A model generated the notes under the pieces. The model ran no database searches. It was not told where the DNA came from and was given only the letters and a program-made list of their open reading frames with translations. A program made the translations under genes and the position numbers. From the NCBI GenBank assembly GCA_025353165.1, contig JANXRE010000182.1, positions 1 through 59,895 on the forward strand: a DNA stretch of 59,895 bases, written 5' to 3'. The stretch comes from Acidobacteriota bacterium. GTDB taxonomy: Bacteria; Acidobacteriota; Terriglobia; Bryobacterales; Bryobacteraceae. Shown here piece by piece: positions 16,384 to 25,054 of the stretch; positions within the stretch are counted from its first letter, which is position 1, and the number at the start of each line of letters is the position of its first letter.

Positions 16384-16989
16384 TTATAGCAGAGCGGACG
16401 GGTTCGCGTTCGGGCGCGGCGGTGTGGTTTGTTCGGGCGGCGGGGCCGGGGCCGTCTGGCTGGGGCTTTTTGGCTGCTCCTTTGTGATTGAAACTACTGG
16501 GGTTAAGTCCTTCCTGGGTTCGTTTCGTATTTTTTCGTTTTGAAGCTCTCGGAGGAGCTTGAGGGCGCGGTGCCAGATGCGAGTATAGCGGGCTTCGTCG
16601 CGGGTGATGCGGGCGAGGGCTCCGTCGGCACCCTGCTGCCCGATGTACGCGAGGGCGGTGCGGATGGCGTGGGGGATGTTGGCGAACTCTTCGGCAACTT
16701 TGTCGGCCATGCGGTCCATGGTGACGTTGAGGATGGCGGTTTCGATGAGGGAGCAGCGGCGCTGGCGCCATTTCGCGGCGGCCATTTCCTCGACGAGGTC
16801 GCGCTGGGTGGGGCCCTGGGGCTGGTATTCGTCGAGGTACTCCTGGTAGAGGGCGGCGAATTTTTCTTTGCTCTCGGTGGTGAGGACCAGGGCGTTGGCG
16901 GTGAGGAGGATGTTGGGGTCTACGGCCGGGGCCGGGCGGTATATGGGCTTCGGTTTTTTGAAATGCATGGCTCTTTCCACCTCAAACAT
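16384..16989 (-). CDS. Hypothetical protein of an expanded acidobacterial family
   Basis: 201 aa. The middle reads as a helical protein with FAALYQEYLDEYQPQGPTQR, then LVEEMAAAKWRQRRCSLIET. This signature (EFxP...LVExMAxAxWRxxR) recurs in a multi-copy hypothetical family of Solibacter-like genomes. The usual N-terminal TPEGKxRSxxNALKHGL segment is missing or replaced here. The tail from about residue 170 is Pro/Gln/Thr-rich and probably unstructured. Function unknown. An alternative start MHFKKP lies seven codons downstream. Confidence 0.6.
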   Translation of the reverse strand: MFEVERAMHFKKPKPIYRPAPAVDPNILLTANALVLTTESKEKFAALYQEYLDEYQPQGPTQRDLVEEMAAAKWRQRRCSLIETAILNVTMDRMADKVAEEFANIPHAIRTALAYIGQQGADGALARITRDEARYTRIWHRALKLLRELQNEKIRNEPRKDLTPVVSITKEQPKSPSQTAPAPPPEQTTPPRPNANPSALL

Positions 16990-17500
16990 ACACCCTAGGG
17001 GAGGTGGACTCCGAAATAGGGTTGTCGTAAGTTGTTCAATTTGCTTGATTATGGCTTGGAAAAACTCGTGTCACCGGGATTTTCATGGCAGGCGAAAAAC
17101 GGAAAAATTGGCCGCAGATTAACGCGGATTTACGCAGATGGATGGATGGGGGGGCCGGTCACATGATTTTTGGATACTGGTGAGATGGGGTTTTCCATTC
17201 ATGGAGTTGCATCGCATTTTGGTTCGTTCTGGGGGATTGGAATGGTTCATTTCGGACTTTCAGGAATTATATTATGGGTGGATGGCAAGGGCGCCACGCC
17301 CCGCTCGCACTAATCTTGCTTGTTGTCTACCGCGAAGACGCGGTACGCGATTCTGGGGCGCTGAGGCCTTTCCCCGAGGCGAAGGCGGCGAATGCGTCGC
17401 GGCGTTGAAGAGGAATGAGAAGGGGGACGGGTAGTTTACACCGGCGCAGAAAGTAAGGCGATCTGTCATAATCCAAACTGGAAAGGACAGTGCTGCCGTC
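16990..17500. other. Intergenic region without recognisable gene
   Basis: About 510 bp. It holds the phrase CGCAGATTAACGCGGATT, a G7 run near 17148 and a hairpin at 17328-17345 (TACCGCG-AAGA-CGCGGTA, 7-bp stem). A plus-strand open frame at 17138-17434 has low-complexity, Trp/Arg-rich content and no ribosome site, so it is not called. Confidence 0.6.
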
Positions 17501-18229
17501 ATGCCCGGTGAAGAGGTTTACGAGCTCTACATCGATTCGTTCACGCCGGAGACGATACCGTTGGCGCGTCTCGCGGAGTACATGGCGCGTTTTGCCGAGA
17601 TGCTGGGGCATGGCGAGCACGTACACTTCGTAAGGTTGAAGCCAGGGAGTTTGAGCGTCGCTGCCCGGGTGGACGAAATCGCCGAGCGCAAAGTTGAGAA
17701 ACGGGTCGATGAGGTCCGCTATGGTGGGGGACCGCAGTCCGCTCGAAAAGCGTTCATGGAGATCGACGACAAGCTAGCCGAGGACAACTCGGTGGGCCGC
17801 ATTATCCGAGGTAAGGCAAGACTGATTGAGTTCCCTGGTAGGACGCGCCATGTGGAAGAAAAACTTGGGCCGATCGCGCAGGCGGGCACGCTTGACGGCG
17901 AGGTCATCCAGATCGGCGGGCGCGACGAGACGATCAATGTCCACCTGAGGGCGGGCGAGCAGATCCACATCTGCGTTACGTCCAAGGCCATCGCGCGCCG
18001 GCTGGCGCCCCACATCTTCAGTAACGCCATCCGCGTGGGGGGGTTTGGGACGTGGGCGCGTTTGGAGTCCGGCGCGTGGATACTGAAGAGATTCGAGATC
18101 GCGGACTTTGAGCCGCTCGACCAGACGCCGCTGTCTAAGGTTTTTGAAGGCCTGCGGACGCGGCTCGCCCCACCTGAGGGCGGGCGGACGAACCCCATCG
18201 ATCTAATGCGCCACTTGCGGGAGGAGTGA
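17501..18229 (+). CDS. Uncharacterised partner protein of a PIN-domain module
   Basis: 242 aa, no signal peptide or membrane segment. It starts with an alpha/beta stretch (YELYIDSFTPETIPLARLAE) and contains VHFVRLKPGSLSVAARVDEI, a central beta-rich part (GTLDGEVIQIGGRDETINVH) and IRVGGFGTWARLESGAWIL. The second half looks like a small beta-barrel. No family name is assigned. It ends 4 nt before the PIN-domain gene, so the two are co-transcribed. Size and fold do not resemble a standard VapB-type antitoxin. Confidence 0.75.
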   Translation: MPGEEVYELYIDSFTPETIPLARLAEYMARFAEMLGHGEHVHFVRLKPGSLSVAARVDEIAERKVEKRVDEVRYGGGPQSARKAFMEIDDKLAEDNSVGRIIRGKARLIEFPGRTRHVEEKLGPIAQAGTLDGEVIQIGGRDETINVHLRAGEQIHICVTSKAIARRLAPHIFSNAIRVGGFGTWARLESGAWILKRFEIADFEPLDQTPLSKVFEGLRTRLAPPEGGRTNPIDLMRHLREE

Positions 18230-18233
18230 CGCC

Positions 18234-18788
18234 TTGGTGGCCTTCAACAACACGATCCTTTCGTTGTTGATCTTTCCCGACGCGGATCTCCGGCAGGGAA
18301 GCAGCGGCCAGAAAGTTGAATATGCGAGGGAGCGTGTTCTTGGTCTAGTTCAAGAAATCGAGGATGCGCGGGAGCAAGTCGCCGTACCGGCGCCGGCGCT
18401 TTCCGAGTTGCTGGTTACCGATGGCGTGGACGTCCAGGATGTGCTGACTACGCTCCGCGGTTCGCCGTTCATCCGGATTGAGAGTTTCGACGAGCGCGCG
18501 GCCGTGGAGCTTGCCATGCGCCTGCGCGAGGCCCGGAAGGCGGGCGATCAGCGGGAGGGACTTCCGATCACAAAGAGCGCCATGAAGTTCGACCGGCAGA
18601 TCGTCGCCATCTCGCTCGTCTGCGGCGCCAGAGTCCTCTACTCCGACGATGACGGGGTAGCGAAGTTCGCGGCGGCCTGTGGATTGGCGGTGAAGCGCGT
18701 GACCGATCTGCCTGTTCCGGCTTCCCAGCAGGCCCTACAGTTTGCGACGGAGGGCACGGAGCCGCCGCCCAACGGACGTCCGGACTGA
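18234..18788 (+). CDS. PIN-like ribonuclease-fold protein with altered first metal ligand
   Basis: 184 aa. The N-terminus AFNNTILSLLIFPDA aligns with the usual PIN strand (v.DnTvL), but the first aspartate is asparagine (N5). The other acidic positions are present: E58 (ALSELL), D120 (KFDRQIVAIS) and D138/D139 (VLYSDDDGVAKFA). It ends with the common DLPVP motif. PIN proteins are metal-dependent nucleases, often toxins; the N5 substitution may weaken metal binding. The start could be TTG 18234 or GTG 18237. It is translated right behind the 242-aa partner. A 53-bp double-hairpin repeat lies 57 bp after the stop. Confidence 0.75.
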   Translation: MVAFNNTILSLLIFPDADLRQGSSGQKVEYARERVLGLVQEIEDAREQVAVPAPALSELLVTDGVDVQDVLTTLRGSPFIRIESFDERAAVELAMRLREARKAGDQREGLPITKSAMKFDRQIVAISLVCGARVLYSDDDGVAKFAAACGLAVKRVTDLPVPASQQALQFATEGTEPPPNGRPD

Positions 18789-18844
18789 ACCGCGGCGGGC
18801 CACCTTGGGCCCGTCAGGAAATAGCCGGGCCTTTTCACTCGGCT

Positions 18845-18897
18845 CGCCAAGCGTCGGCAGGAGTGCCGACGCGGCACGTACGAGTACGTGCGCCACG
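18845..18897 (+). repeat. Double-hairpin repeat, copy 1
   Basis: 53 bp. First hairpin GCGTCGGCA-GGAG-TGCCGACGC (18851-18872), second hairpin GCACGTAC-GA-GTACGTGC (18874-18891). It starts with CGCCAA and ends CGCCACG. It lies 57 bp after the PIN gene stop. Two further copies are at 19756-19808 and 39771-39823. Confidence 0.85.
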
Positions 18898-18929
18898 TCC
18901 GAGTGTGCGCGAACGTGCGGAACGACTAC

Positions 18930-19680
18930 GGTACGCTGTTACGTTCCGCGCGGGGAACAAATTGAAGACTGTCCGGGATGCTTGCGAACTTCAGCCCAAC
19001 GCGCTTTCGATCAAGCTTAGCGACCAGATCGAGCAACTCGACCGGTTGATCACCGCCGAAGGCGATGGCGCAGAGTTCTTCGAGAAGACCAAGATCACAC
19101 ACGGCATGCAAGACCTCATTAGCGAGGGAATCGCACGCCTCAAGAGCGGAATATTCAGGGGCGATTCGTTCGCGTCTGTGGAGCGCGAAAGCATCAAGAA
19201 AGCCGTCAAGGACAGCGACATCCGTCTGGTGATCGCCACCGACGCGGCTTGCGAAGGCCTGAACCTGCAAACCCTCGGCACGCGCATCAACGTGGACCTG
19301 CCCTGGAATCCTTCCCGTCTGGAGCAACGGCTGGGACGCATCAAACGCTTCGGCCAGGCGCGCCGGACCGTGGACATGCTCAACCTCGTGTATCACGATA
19401 CGCAGGACGAACGGGTTTACCAGGTGATTTCGCGCCGCCTGTTAAGGATAAGTTCGATATCTTCGGGGGACTGCCCGATACGATTGAAGACGAATGGATC
19501 GAGAGCGTGGAACGGCTGGAGACGATGATGGACCAGTTCATCCACCTCCGCCAGAAGGCTCGGGACGTATTCGAGCTCCGCTACAAGGAGACCATCGACC
19601 CGGACAAGAATCGCTGGGAGCTGTGTTCCCGCGTCTTGGCTAGAAAAGACGTTGTCGAGAAGTTGCCGGAGTCCTGGTAG
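18930..19680 (+). pseudogene. C-terminal remnant of an SNF2-type helicase, frameshifted
   Basis: Only the second RecA lobe and tail remain: IRLVIATDAACEGLNLQTLG, INVDLPWNPSRLEQRLGR and IKRFGQA are helicase motifs V and VI. The frame shifts near 19442, where CTGTTAAGGATAAG needs one extra A to keep VISRRLLKDKFDIFGGLPD in frame; the tail continues in the new frame to 19680 (DVFELRYKETIDPDKNRWEL, ARKDVVEKLPESW). The ATPase lobe and N-terminus are missing. Tails of this kind occur on large defence-associated SNF2 helicases such as DrmD, but nothing here confirms that. The remnant is bracketed by two copies of the 53-bp repeat. Confidence 0.8.
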
Positions 19681-19755
19681 GACGGCGCTTTCAGCACCGC
19701 TCACGCGCCCGGGGCGCTGTGCAGGGAGGCCACCAACTTGGCTCCAGCGGCAGCC

Positions 19756-19808
19756 CGCCAAGCGTCGCCAAGAGTGGCGACGCGGCGCGCGTGGGCGCGT
19801 GCGCCACG
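19756..19808 (+). repeat. Double-hairpin repeat, copy 2
   Basis: 53 bp, same layout as copy 1. First stem GCGTCGCCA-AGAG-TGGCGACGC: relative to the other copies a G-C pair has become C-G on both sides. The second stem GCGCGCGT-GG-GCGCGTGC also stays fully paired, with G-T wobbles. It is 76 bp after the helicase remnant stop and about 150 bp before feoA. Confidence 0.85.
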
Positions 19809-19957
19809 GGGGCCGGCGATTTCGGAACGATCCCCAATGAGTGGAGAGTCAGTCCGCCCGGGAGGGCCTACACCCGACACCCGGGGAGCCTACTTGCAAG
19901 TACATAGCGATCCACCTTGACGCCACGTGTGCCACAGGAGCATACTGTAGGCAGATA

Positions 19958-20263
19958 ATGCAACTGAGTGTCAACAGAGAAGCATCCGGAAGCGTCCCAG
20001 CGGAACCGCTTCCGCCCGCGCTTTGCCGCCTGGCCGAGCTTCCCGCCGGCGAGCAGGCCATCCTCGAGAAACTGGATTTACCCGAAGACGACGCCCGCCG
20101 GCTCATGGAACTCGGTTTTCTTCCGGGACACTCCGTGACCGCCGCTCGGTCCGCTCCGGGAGGCGACCCTCGCGTGTTCCGCGTGGACGGGTCGGAGATC
20201 GCGCTTCGCCGGGAGACTGCCGCACACCTTTTCGTGCGGTGTGGAACGCCGAAGCGCCCGTAG
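19958..20263 (+). CDS. feoA: Ferrous iron transport protein A
   Basis: 101 aa, SH3-like FeoA domain: LPAGEQAILEKLDLPEDDAR, RLMELGFLPGHSVTAAR and RVDGSEIALRRETAAHLFVR. FeoA regulates or stabilises the FeoB transporter. ATG 19958 is preferred over upstream in-frame ATG 19841, because the extra 39 residues have no family likeness and overlap a repeat-rich spacer. It sits 6 nt before feoB. Confidence 0.9.
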   Translation: MQLSVNREASGSVPAEPLPPALCRLAELPAGEQAILEKLDLPEDDARRLMELGFLPGHSVTAARSAPGGDPRVFRVDGSEIALRRETAAHLFVRCGTPKRP

Positions 20264-20269
20264 GCGCCC

Positions 20270-22168
20270 ATGAGCGATTGCCACGGCAGCGCCGCGCTCG
20301 AAAGTCCCCCGCGGACCGGGAACGCGCCCGTCGTTGCCATCGTCGGTCCGCCAAACTCCGGAAAATCCACGCTCTTCAACCGGCTCACGGGAATGCGCCA
20401 GAAGGTCGCGAACTTCCCGGGCGTAACCGTGGAGCACCACCTCGGCCGGGCCGCGCTCCCCGGCGGCGGCGAGCTCGCAATCGTCGACCTTCCGGGAGTG
20501 TACAGCCTCATCGCCCGCTCCGACGACGAGCGCGTCACGCATGACGTTCTGAAGGGGCTGATGCCGGGCGTGGAAAAGCCGGGCGCCATCCTGCTCATCC
20601 TGGATTGCACCAATCTCGGGCGCCACCTCGTCCTGGCCGCTCCGGTGCTGGCCATCGGCGTTCCCACGCTGGTCATCCTGAACATGGCCGACGATCTCCG
20701 CGGGCGCGGAGGCCAGGTGGATGCCGGGCTCATCGCGGCGCAACTCGGCGCGCCGGTCGCGCTGATCAGCGCGTCCAAGGGGGAGGGCCTCGAACGCGTT
20801 TGGGAGTTCCTGGAGAAAGTCGAATCCGGGCAAGCCTCGGTCAAGCCGCGCGGCATGGAACTGCCGGTCCTTAACAATGTGCCGAACTGCCGCGAATGGG
20901 CGGCGCGCATCGGCAAGAAAGGGAAGTACCGCGCCCCAGTCCCGCCCATCTGGACCCGGCGGCTGGACGAAGTTTTCCTGCACCCGGTGGCCGGCCCGAT
21001 CGTATTCGTTCTAGTCGTGCTGGGTGTGTTCCAGACGATCTTCTCGGGCGCGCGCCCCATCATGGACGCGCTGCAATCCGCGATCAACGCCTCCGGACAG
21101 TGGGTTGCGTCCTTTCTGCCGGAGGGCGCGCTGCGCTCACTGGTTGCCGACGGCGTGTGGGGCGGCGTGGGCAGCGTGGTCGTTTTCCTGCCGCAGATTC
21201 TTCTGCTCTTCCTGTTCCTGGGGATCCTGGAGGACTCGGGCTACCTCGCGCGCGCCGCGCTCATCGCCGACCGTACCATGGCGCGCTTCGGGCTGCAGGG
21301 GAAGTCCTTCATTCCGCTGCTGTCGGCCTACGCCTGCGCGGTGCCGGCCATCATGGCGACGCGCACCATCGAGAACAAGCGCGACCGCATCGCCACCATT
21401 CTGATCGCGCCCTTCATGACCTGTTCGGCGCGCCTGCCGGTTTACACGCTGATCATCGCCGCGTTCATTCCCAACCGTCCCCTGCTCGGGCCGCTGTTCG
21501 GCGCGCAGGCCGCCGCGATGCTCGGATTGTATGTTCTCGGATTCGCGGCCGCGCTTGGCACCGCGCGCGTGCTGAAGTCCACGGTCCTGAAGAGTTCCCG
21601 CACGCCGTTCATGCTGGAAATGCCGCCCTACCGCTGGCCCACGGTTCAGTCCCTCGGCCTGCGCCTTGTGGACCGCGGCCTCGTCTTCCTGCGCCGCGCG
21701 GGCACGGTGATCCTCTTGACGTCGCTGATCCTGTGGGCGCTCGCGCATCTGCCGGTGGTGCACGGCCACGCTCCGCAGATCTCGGAGAGCATCGTCGGGA
21801 CCATCGGACACACGTTGGAACCGGTGATAAAACCGCTGGGATTCAACTGGAGAATCGGCATCGGCCTGATCTCCTCGCTGGCCGCGCGCGAAGTGATCAT
21901 CGGCACGCTGGGGACCATTTACGGCATGGAAGGCACGTCGCACTCGCAGAGCTTGCAGGCCGCTCTCCATCACGACCTGACGCTGGGAGGCGCGCTCGCG
22001 CTGCTGGTCTTCTTCGCCTTCGCGATGCAGTGCATGTCCACTTTGGCGGTGGTGCGCCGGGAGACCGGAAGCTGGCGCTGGCCGCTGATCCAGTTCTCGT
22101 ACATGTGGGTTCTCGCTTGGGTTTGCGCGTTCGCAACCAACCAGCTCGTGTCCATATTCTGGACCTGA
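20270..22168 (+). CDS. feoB: Ferrous iron transporter B
   Basis: 632 aa. An N-terminal GTPase domain carries G1 GPPNSGKST (26-34), G3 DLPGVYSLIA and G4 NMAD. The C-terminal membrane domain has paired Gate motifs and the core GYLARAALIADRTMARFGLQ plus AYACAVPAIMATRTIENKRD, containing the essential cysteine. It imports Fe(II) across the inner membrane. Shorter than E. coli FeoB, it lacks most of the cytosolic helical linker after the G domain. Operon with feoA (6-nt gap); no clear Fur box was found upstream. Confidence 0.95.
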   Translation: MSDCHGSAALESPPRTGNAPVVAIVGPPNSGKSTLFNRLTGMRQKVANFPGVTVEHHLGRAALPGGGELAIVDLPGVYSLIARSDDERVTHDVLKGLMPGVEKPGAILLILDCTNLGRHLVLAAPVLAIGVPTLVILNMADDLRGRGGQVDAGLIAAQLGAPVALISASKGEGLERVWEFLEKVESGQASVKPRGMELPVLNNVPNCREWAARIGKKGKYRAPVPPIWTRRLDEVFLHPVAGPIVFVLVVLGVFQTIFSGARPIMDALQSAINASGQWVASFLPEGALRSLVADGVWGGVGSVVVFLPQILLLFLFLGILEDSGYLARAALIADRTMARFGLQGKSFIPLLSAYACAVPAIMATRTIENKRDRIATILIAPFMTCSARLPVYTLIIAAFIPNRPLLGPLFGAQAAAMLGLYVLGFAAALGTARVLKSTVLKSSRTPFMLEMPPYRWPTVQSLGLRLVDRGLVFLRRAGTVILLTSLILWALAHLPVVHGHAPQISESIVGTIGHTLEPVIKPLGFNWRIGIGLISSLAAREVIIGTLGTIYGMEGTSHSQSLQAALHHDLTLGGALALLVFFAFAMQCMSTLAVVRRETGSWRWPLIQFSYMWVLAWVCAFATNQLVSIFWT

Positions 22169-22211
22169 CATTCGTTATACTGGCCCCTGATCCTACCGTT
22201 AGAGGTGTCGC

Positions 22212-24299
22212 ATGAAGAATCGCTTTGCCGTGCTGGCGGCCTTGGTGTCGCTGGCGGCTTTCCCCGCCGTCTCCCAGGAGACCCCCTCCGCAACGCGTCT
22301 CACCACCGATCATTACTTCGACCTCGAGCGTGTGAGCAATGCGCAGATTTCGCCGGATGGCGGGCGCATTGTCTACACCCGGGAACAGGCGAACAAGATC
22401 GAAGACCGCTGGGATTCCTCGCTCTGGATCATGAACGCCGATGGCGGGCAGCACCGGTTCCTCACCAAAGGCTCGGCTCCACGCTGGTCGTCCGACAGAA
22501 AGCGCATTCTGTACATCGCCGACGGAGAGCCGCGGGGATCGCAGGTCTTTGTGCGCTGGATCGATACGGATGGGCCTGCCACGCAAGTCACTCGCGCCAC
22601 CGAGAAGGTCTCCGACGCGCGCTGGTCGCCGGATGGCAAGTCCATCGCGTTCTGCATGTTCGTGCCGGAAAAGGACGCGTGGAAAATCAGCATGCCGGCC
22701 GCGCCGGAAGGCGCACACTGGACGGCCGCGCCGCGCATCGTGTCCACGCTGCACTACCGCCAGGATCGGGTGGGCTTCCTCGAAGAAGGGCACACCCATG
22801 TGTTCGTCGTCCCGGCCGACGGCGGCGCGCCTCGCCAGATTACCAACGCCAAGTGGAACGCGGGCGCCGGCGAATTGCGCGAAGCCGTAAACCTGGCCTG
22901 GGCTCCGGACAGCAAAGCCATCGTGTTCGAAGGGGACCGTGCCGCGGAGGCCGATCTGCACTATCAAACCTCGGAACTACTGGTGGCCGACGTCGGCTCG
23001 GGCGCAATTCGGGAACTGGTGGCCACGCCCGGATCCTGGAACCGTCCGGAGGTTTCGCCCGATGGCAGAACGGTGGCGTTCACCGGGTACCCGCAATCGC
23101 GGCAGACGCACTCGGTGTCCAACCTATACGCGATTCCATTCGCGGGCGGCGAAATGCGCAAGGTCGGCGGCGACTACGACCGCGACCCCCTCAATCTCCA
23201 CTGGTCGCCGGATTCGGCGGGCGTATACTTTGACGCCGAGGATCGCGGCTCCCGCAACGCTATGTTCGCGGCCCTTGCGGGCGGGGACGTAAAGCCAGTT
23301 ACCACCGGCGTGCATGTGCTCAGCATGGACTCTGCCTCCAGCGACCTCTGGGCCGTGGGTACGCGGACCGATTTCGACAATCCGCCGGATGTGGTGCGCT
23401 ACAACCTGCGCCGGCCTGGAGAGATAACGAAGCTCACCGACGTCAACGCGGGTTTATTGTCTGGAAAGCGCCTGGCGAAAACAGACGAAATCGTCTTCAC
23501 GTCCAGCGGCAACGCAAGAGTGCAGGGCTGGCTGGTGAAGCCCCCCGATTTCGACGCGACGAAAAAGTATCCGCTCATCCTTGAAATCCACGGCGGTCCG
23601 TTTTCGATGTATAGCGTGGCGTTCAACTACATGTTCCAGAATTTTTCCGCCAACGATTTTGTGGTTCTGTACCTCAACCCGCGCGGCAGCACCGGATATG
23701 GCTCGGCCTTTTCCGGCGGCATCGATCATAACTATCCTGGTCCCGACTATGACGACCTGATGGCCGGAGTGGACGCCACGATCGCCAAAGGGTTCGTCGA
23801 CACCACGCGCATGTTCGTATCCGGTTGCAGCGGCGGCGGGGTGCTTTCGAGCTGGGTCATCGGCCACAACAACCGCTTCGCGGCCGCCGCCGTGCGCTGC
23901 CCGGTCATCGATTGGATGAGCATGACCGGCAACTCCGACATCCCGCTATTTACCTTCAGCTTCTTCCGGAAACCATTCTGGGAAGATCCGAGCGACTGGC
24001 TCTCGCATTCTTCGGTTATGACGGTTGGCAAAGTGACGACGCCGACGCTGCTGATGACCGGCGTGCTCGACCGCCGCACGCCGATGCCTCAAACCGAGGA
24101 ATACTACGCCGCGTTAAAGGTTCGCGGCGTGCCTGTAAAACTGCTGCAGTTCGAGGGAGAGTACCACGGGACCGGCTCGAAGCCGTCGAATTTCATCCGC
24201 ACTCAGCTCTACATGATGAGCTGGTTCAAGAAATACTCGCGCACGCCGGAAGGGCAGTCTGTTTCCGTGCCGGCCGCTGCCGCCGGCCGGAGTGAATGA
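22212..24299 (+). CDS. Secreted S9-family peptidase (prolyl oligopeptidase-type)
   Basis: 695 aa with a signal peptide (MKNRFAVLAALVSLAAFPAV). Beta-propeller repeats of the TolB/WD40-like kind (AQISPDGGRIVYTRE, DARWSPDGKSIAFCMF, LNLHWSPDSAGVYFDAEDRG) are followed by an alpha/beta hydrolase. Catalytic residues: Ser in SGCSGGGVLSSW (about 539), Asp in GVLDRRTPM (about 619), His in GEYHGTGSK (about 652). It probably cleaves short peptides in the periplasm. A TATACT -10-like box lies at 22176-22181. Confidence 0.93.
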   Translation: MKNRFAVLAALVSLAAFPAVSQETPSATRLTTDHYFDLERVSNAQISPDGGRIVYTREQANKIEDRWDSSLWIMNADGGQHRFLTKGSAPRWSSDRKRILYIADGEPRGSQVFVRWIDTDGPATQVTRATEKVSDARWSPDGKSIAFCMFVPEKDAWKISMPAAPEGAHWTAAPRIVSTLHYRQDRVGFLEEGHTHVFVVPADGGAPRQITNAKWNAGAGELREAVNLAWAPDSKAIVFEGDRAAEADLHYQTSELLVADVGSGAIRELVATPGSWNRPEVSPDGRTVAFTGYPQSRQTHSVSNLYAIPFAGGEMRKVGGDYDRDPLNLHWSPDSAGVYFDAEDRGSRNAMFAALAGGDVKPVTTGVHVLSMDSASSDLWAVGTRTDFDNPPDVVRYNLRRPGEITKLTDVNAGLLSGKRLAKTDEIVFTSSGNARVQGWLVKPPDFDATKKYPLILEIHGGPFSMYSVAFNYMFQNFSANDFVVLYLNPRGSTGYGSAFSGGIDHNYPGPDYDDLMAGVDATIAKGFVDTTRMFVSGCSGGGVLSSWVIGHNNRFAAAAVRCPVIDWMSMTGNSDIPLFTFSFFRKPFWEDPSDWLSHSSVMTVGKVTTPTLLMTGVLDRRTPMPQTEEYYAALKVRGVPVKLLQFEGEYHGTGSKPSNFIRTQLYMMSWFKKYSRTPEGQSVSVPAAAAGRSE

Positions 24300-24336
24300 A
24301 TCCGGCTTACTCAGCGCCTGTCATGAAATGACCGTG

Positions 24337-24790
24337 TCAGTCCGACGTGGCTTGCCCGCGCAGTTGGACGAGGCGCGCCGGGCGGCCTCGGTTTCCCTCG
24401 CGTGCGCGCCCAGCCCCTGGGGAGGCCACCGGACGCGTCTTTCCGAATCCGTTTGCCGTGATTGACGTCTTTGCCAGACCCTGTTGGACGCGATATTCTC
24501 GCAGCAGCGCGCTGTCGCTCCCAACGCTGCCGGTATGCCCTTCCACTCCAATATTGAGGCCGGGATGGGCAAGTATGATGCCCGCAATCTTCGCAAGCTT
24601 TTCACGCGTCCCGGCACGGAGGGAAGATTGCCCGCTGTCGAAGAGCACGCCGGACATGTTGACGATCAAGCCACGCGCTGAATCACGGGTTTCGAGAATT
24701 AGATTCAGTTGACGCAACAACTGGGCGCGCAACCCGTCCCTTTGGGACTCTGCACGGTGACGGAGCCGCTCCGCCTCCGCTAGCCTGGCG
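24337..24790 (-). pseudogene. OmpA-like C-terminal domain remnant
   Basis: Minus-strand reading contains LRAQLLRQLNLILETRDSAR, GLIVNMSGVLFDSGQSSLRA, LAHPGLNIGVEGHTGSVGSD and VQQGLAKTSITANGFGKTRP, all from the OmpA peptidoglycan-binding domain. The stretch expected between VGSD and VQQGL (NQxLSxxRAxxVRDYL) is missing and the closing NRRVE motif is scrambled (GNRGRPARLV). The N-terminal region beyond about 24790 runs into unrelated DNA containing a group II intron domain V. It is not a functional OmpA protein as it stands. Confidence 0.7.
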
Positions 24791-24912
24791 GACTGCCAAG
24801 AAACGATGGGGGTATCACTTCCTTTATGACCGATGCCGGCTGTACCAAATGGTAGGTAAGGTGAGCCATCTGGAAAGATTGCGGCGCACGCCGCCGGACG
24901 AAGATGATCGGA

Positions 24913-24945
24913 GAGCCGGATGCGGGAAAACCGCACGTCCGGTTC
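24913..24945 (+). mobile_element. Group II intron domain V (3' remnant of an intron)
   Basis: The 33-nt hairpin pairs GAGCCGGA (24913-24920) with TCCGGTTC (24938-24945) and TGCGG with CCGCA around a GAAAA loop, leaving a 2-nt CG bulge at 24936-24937. This is the catalytic domain V architecture of group II introns, including the AGC triad in GAGCC. No reverse transcriptase gene remains; upstream plus-strand sequence (KKRWGYHFLYDRCRLYQMVG) may be a scrap of its C-terminus. A domain VI-like hairpin may follow near 24955-24975. Confidence 0.75.
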
Positions 24946-25054
24946 GATGAGGGGGCGCAGGAAACGTGCGACAGTAGCGCAATTAAACTGAAAGTGGGAT
25001 GTGAGCGTTTCTCATATCGGGCCTTCCACTTTACTACTCGCATTCCTTTGATTC

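Noticed and set aside
17138-17434. 98-aa plus-strand open frame
   Set aside because: Low-complexity content, no ribosome site, and it covers a hairpin; treated as noncoding.
18930-19680. Calling a DISARM defence system from the helicase tail
   Set aside because: Only a C-terminal fragment is present and no drmA, drmB, drmC or methylase gene is visible nearby.
19900-19960. Fur box upstream of feoA
   Set aside because: Only a short GATAATGCA similarity was found; no inverted repeat of adequate quality.
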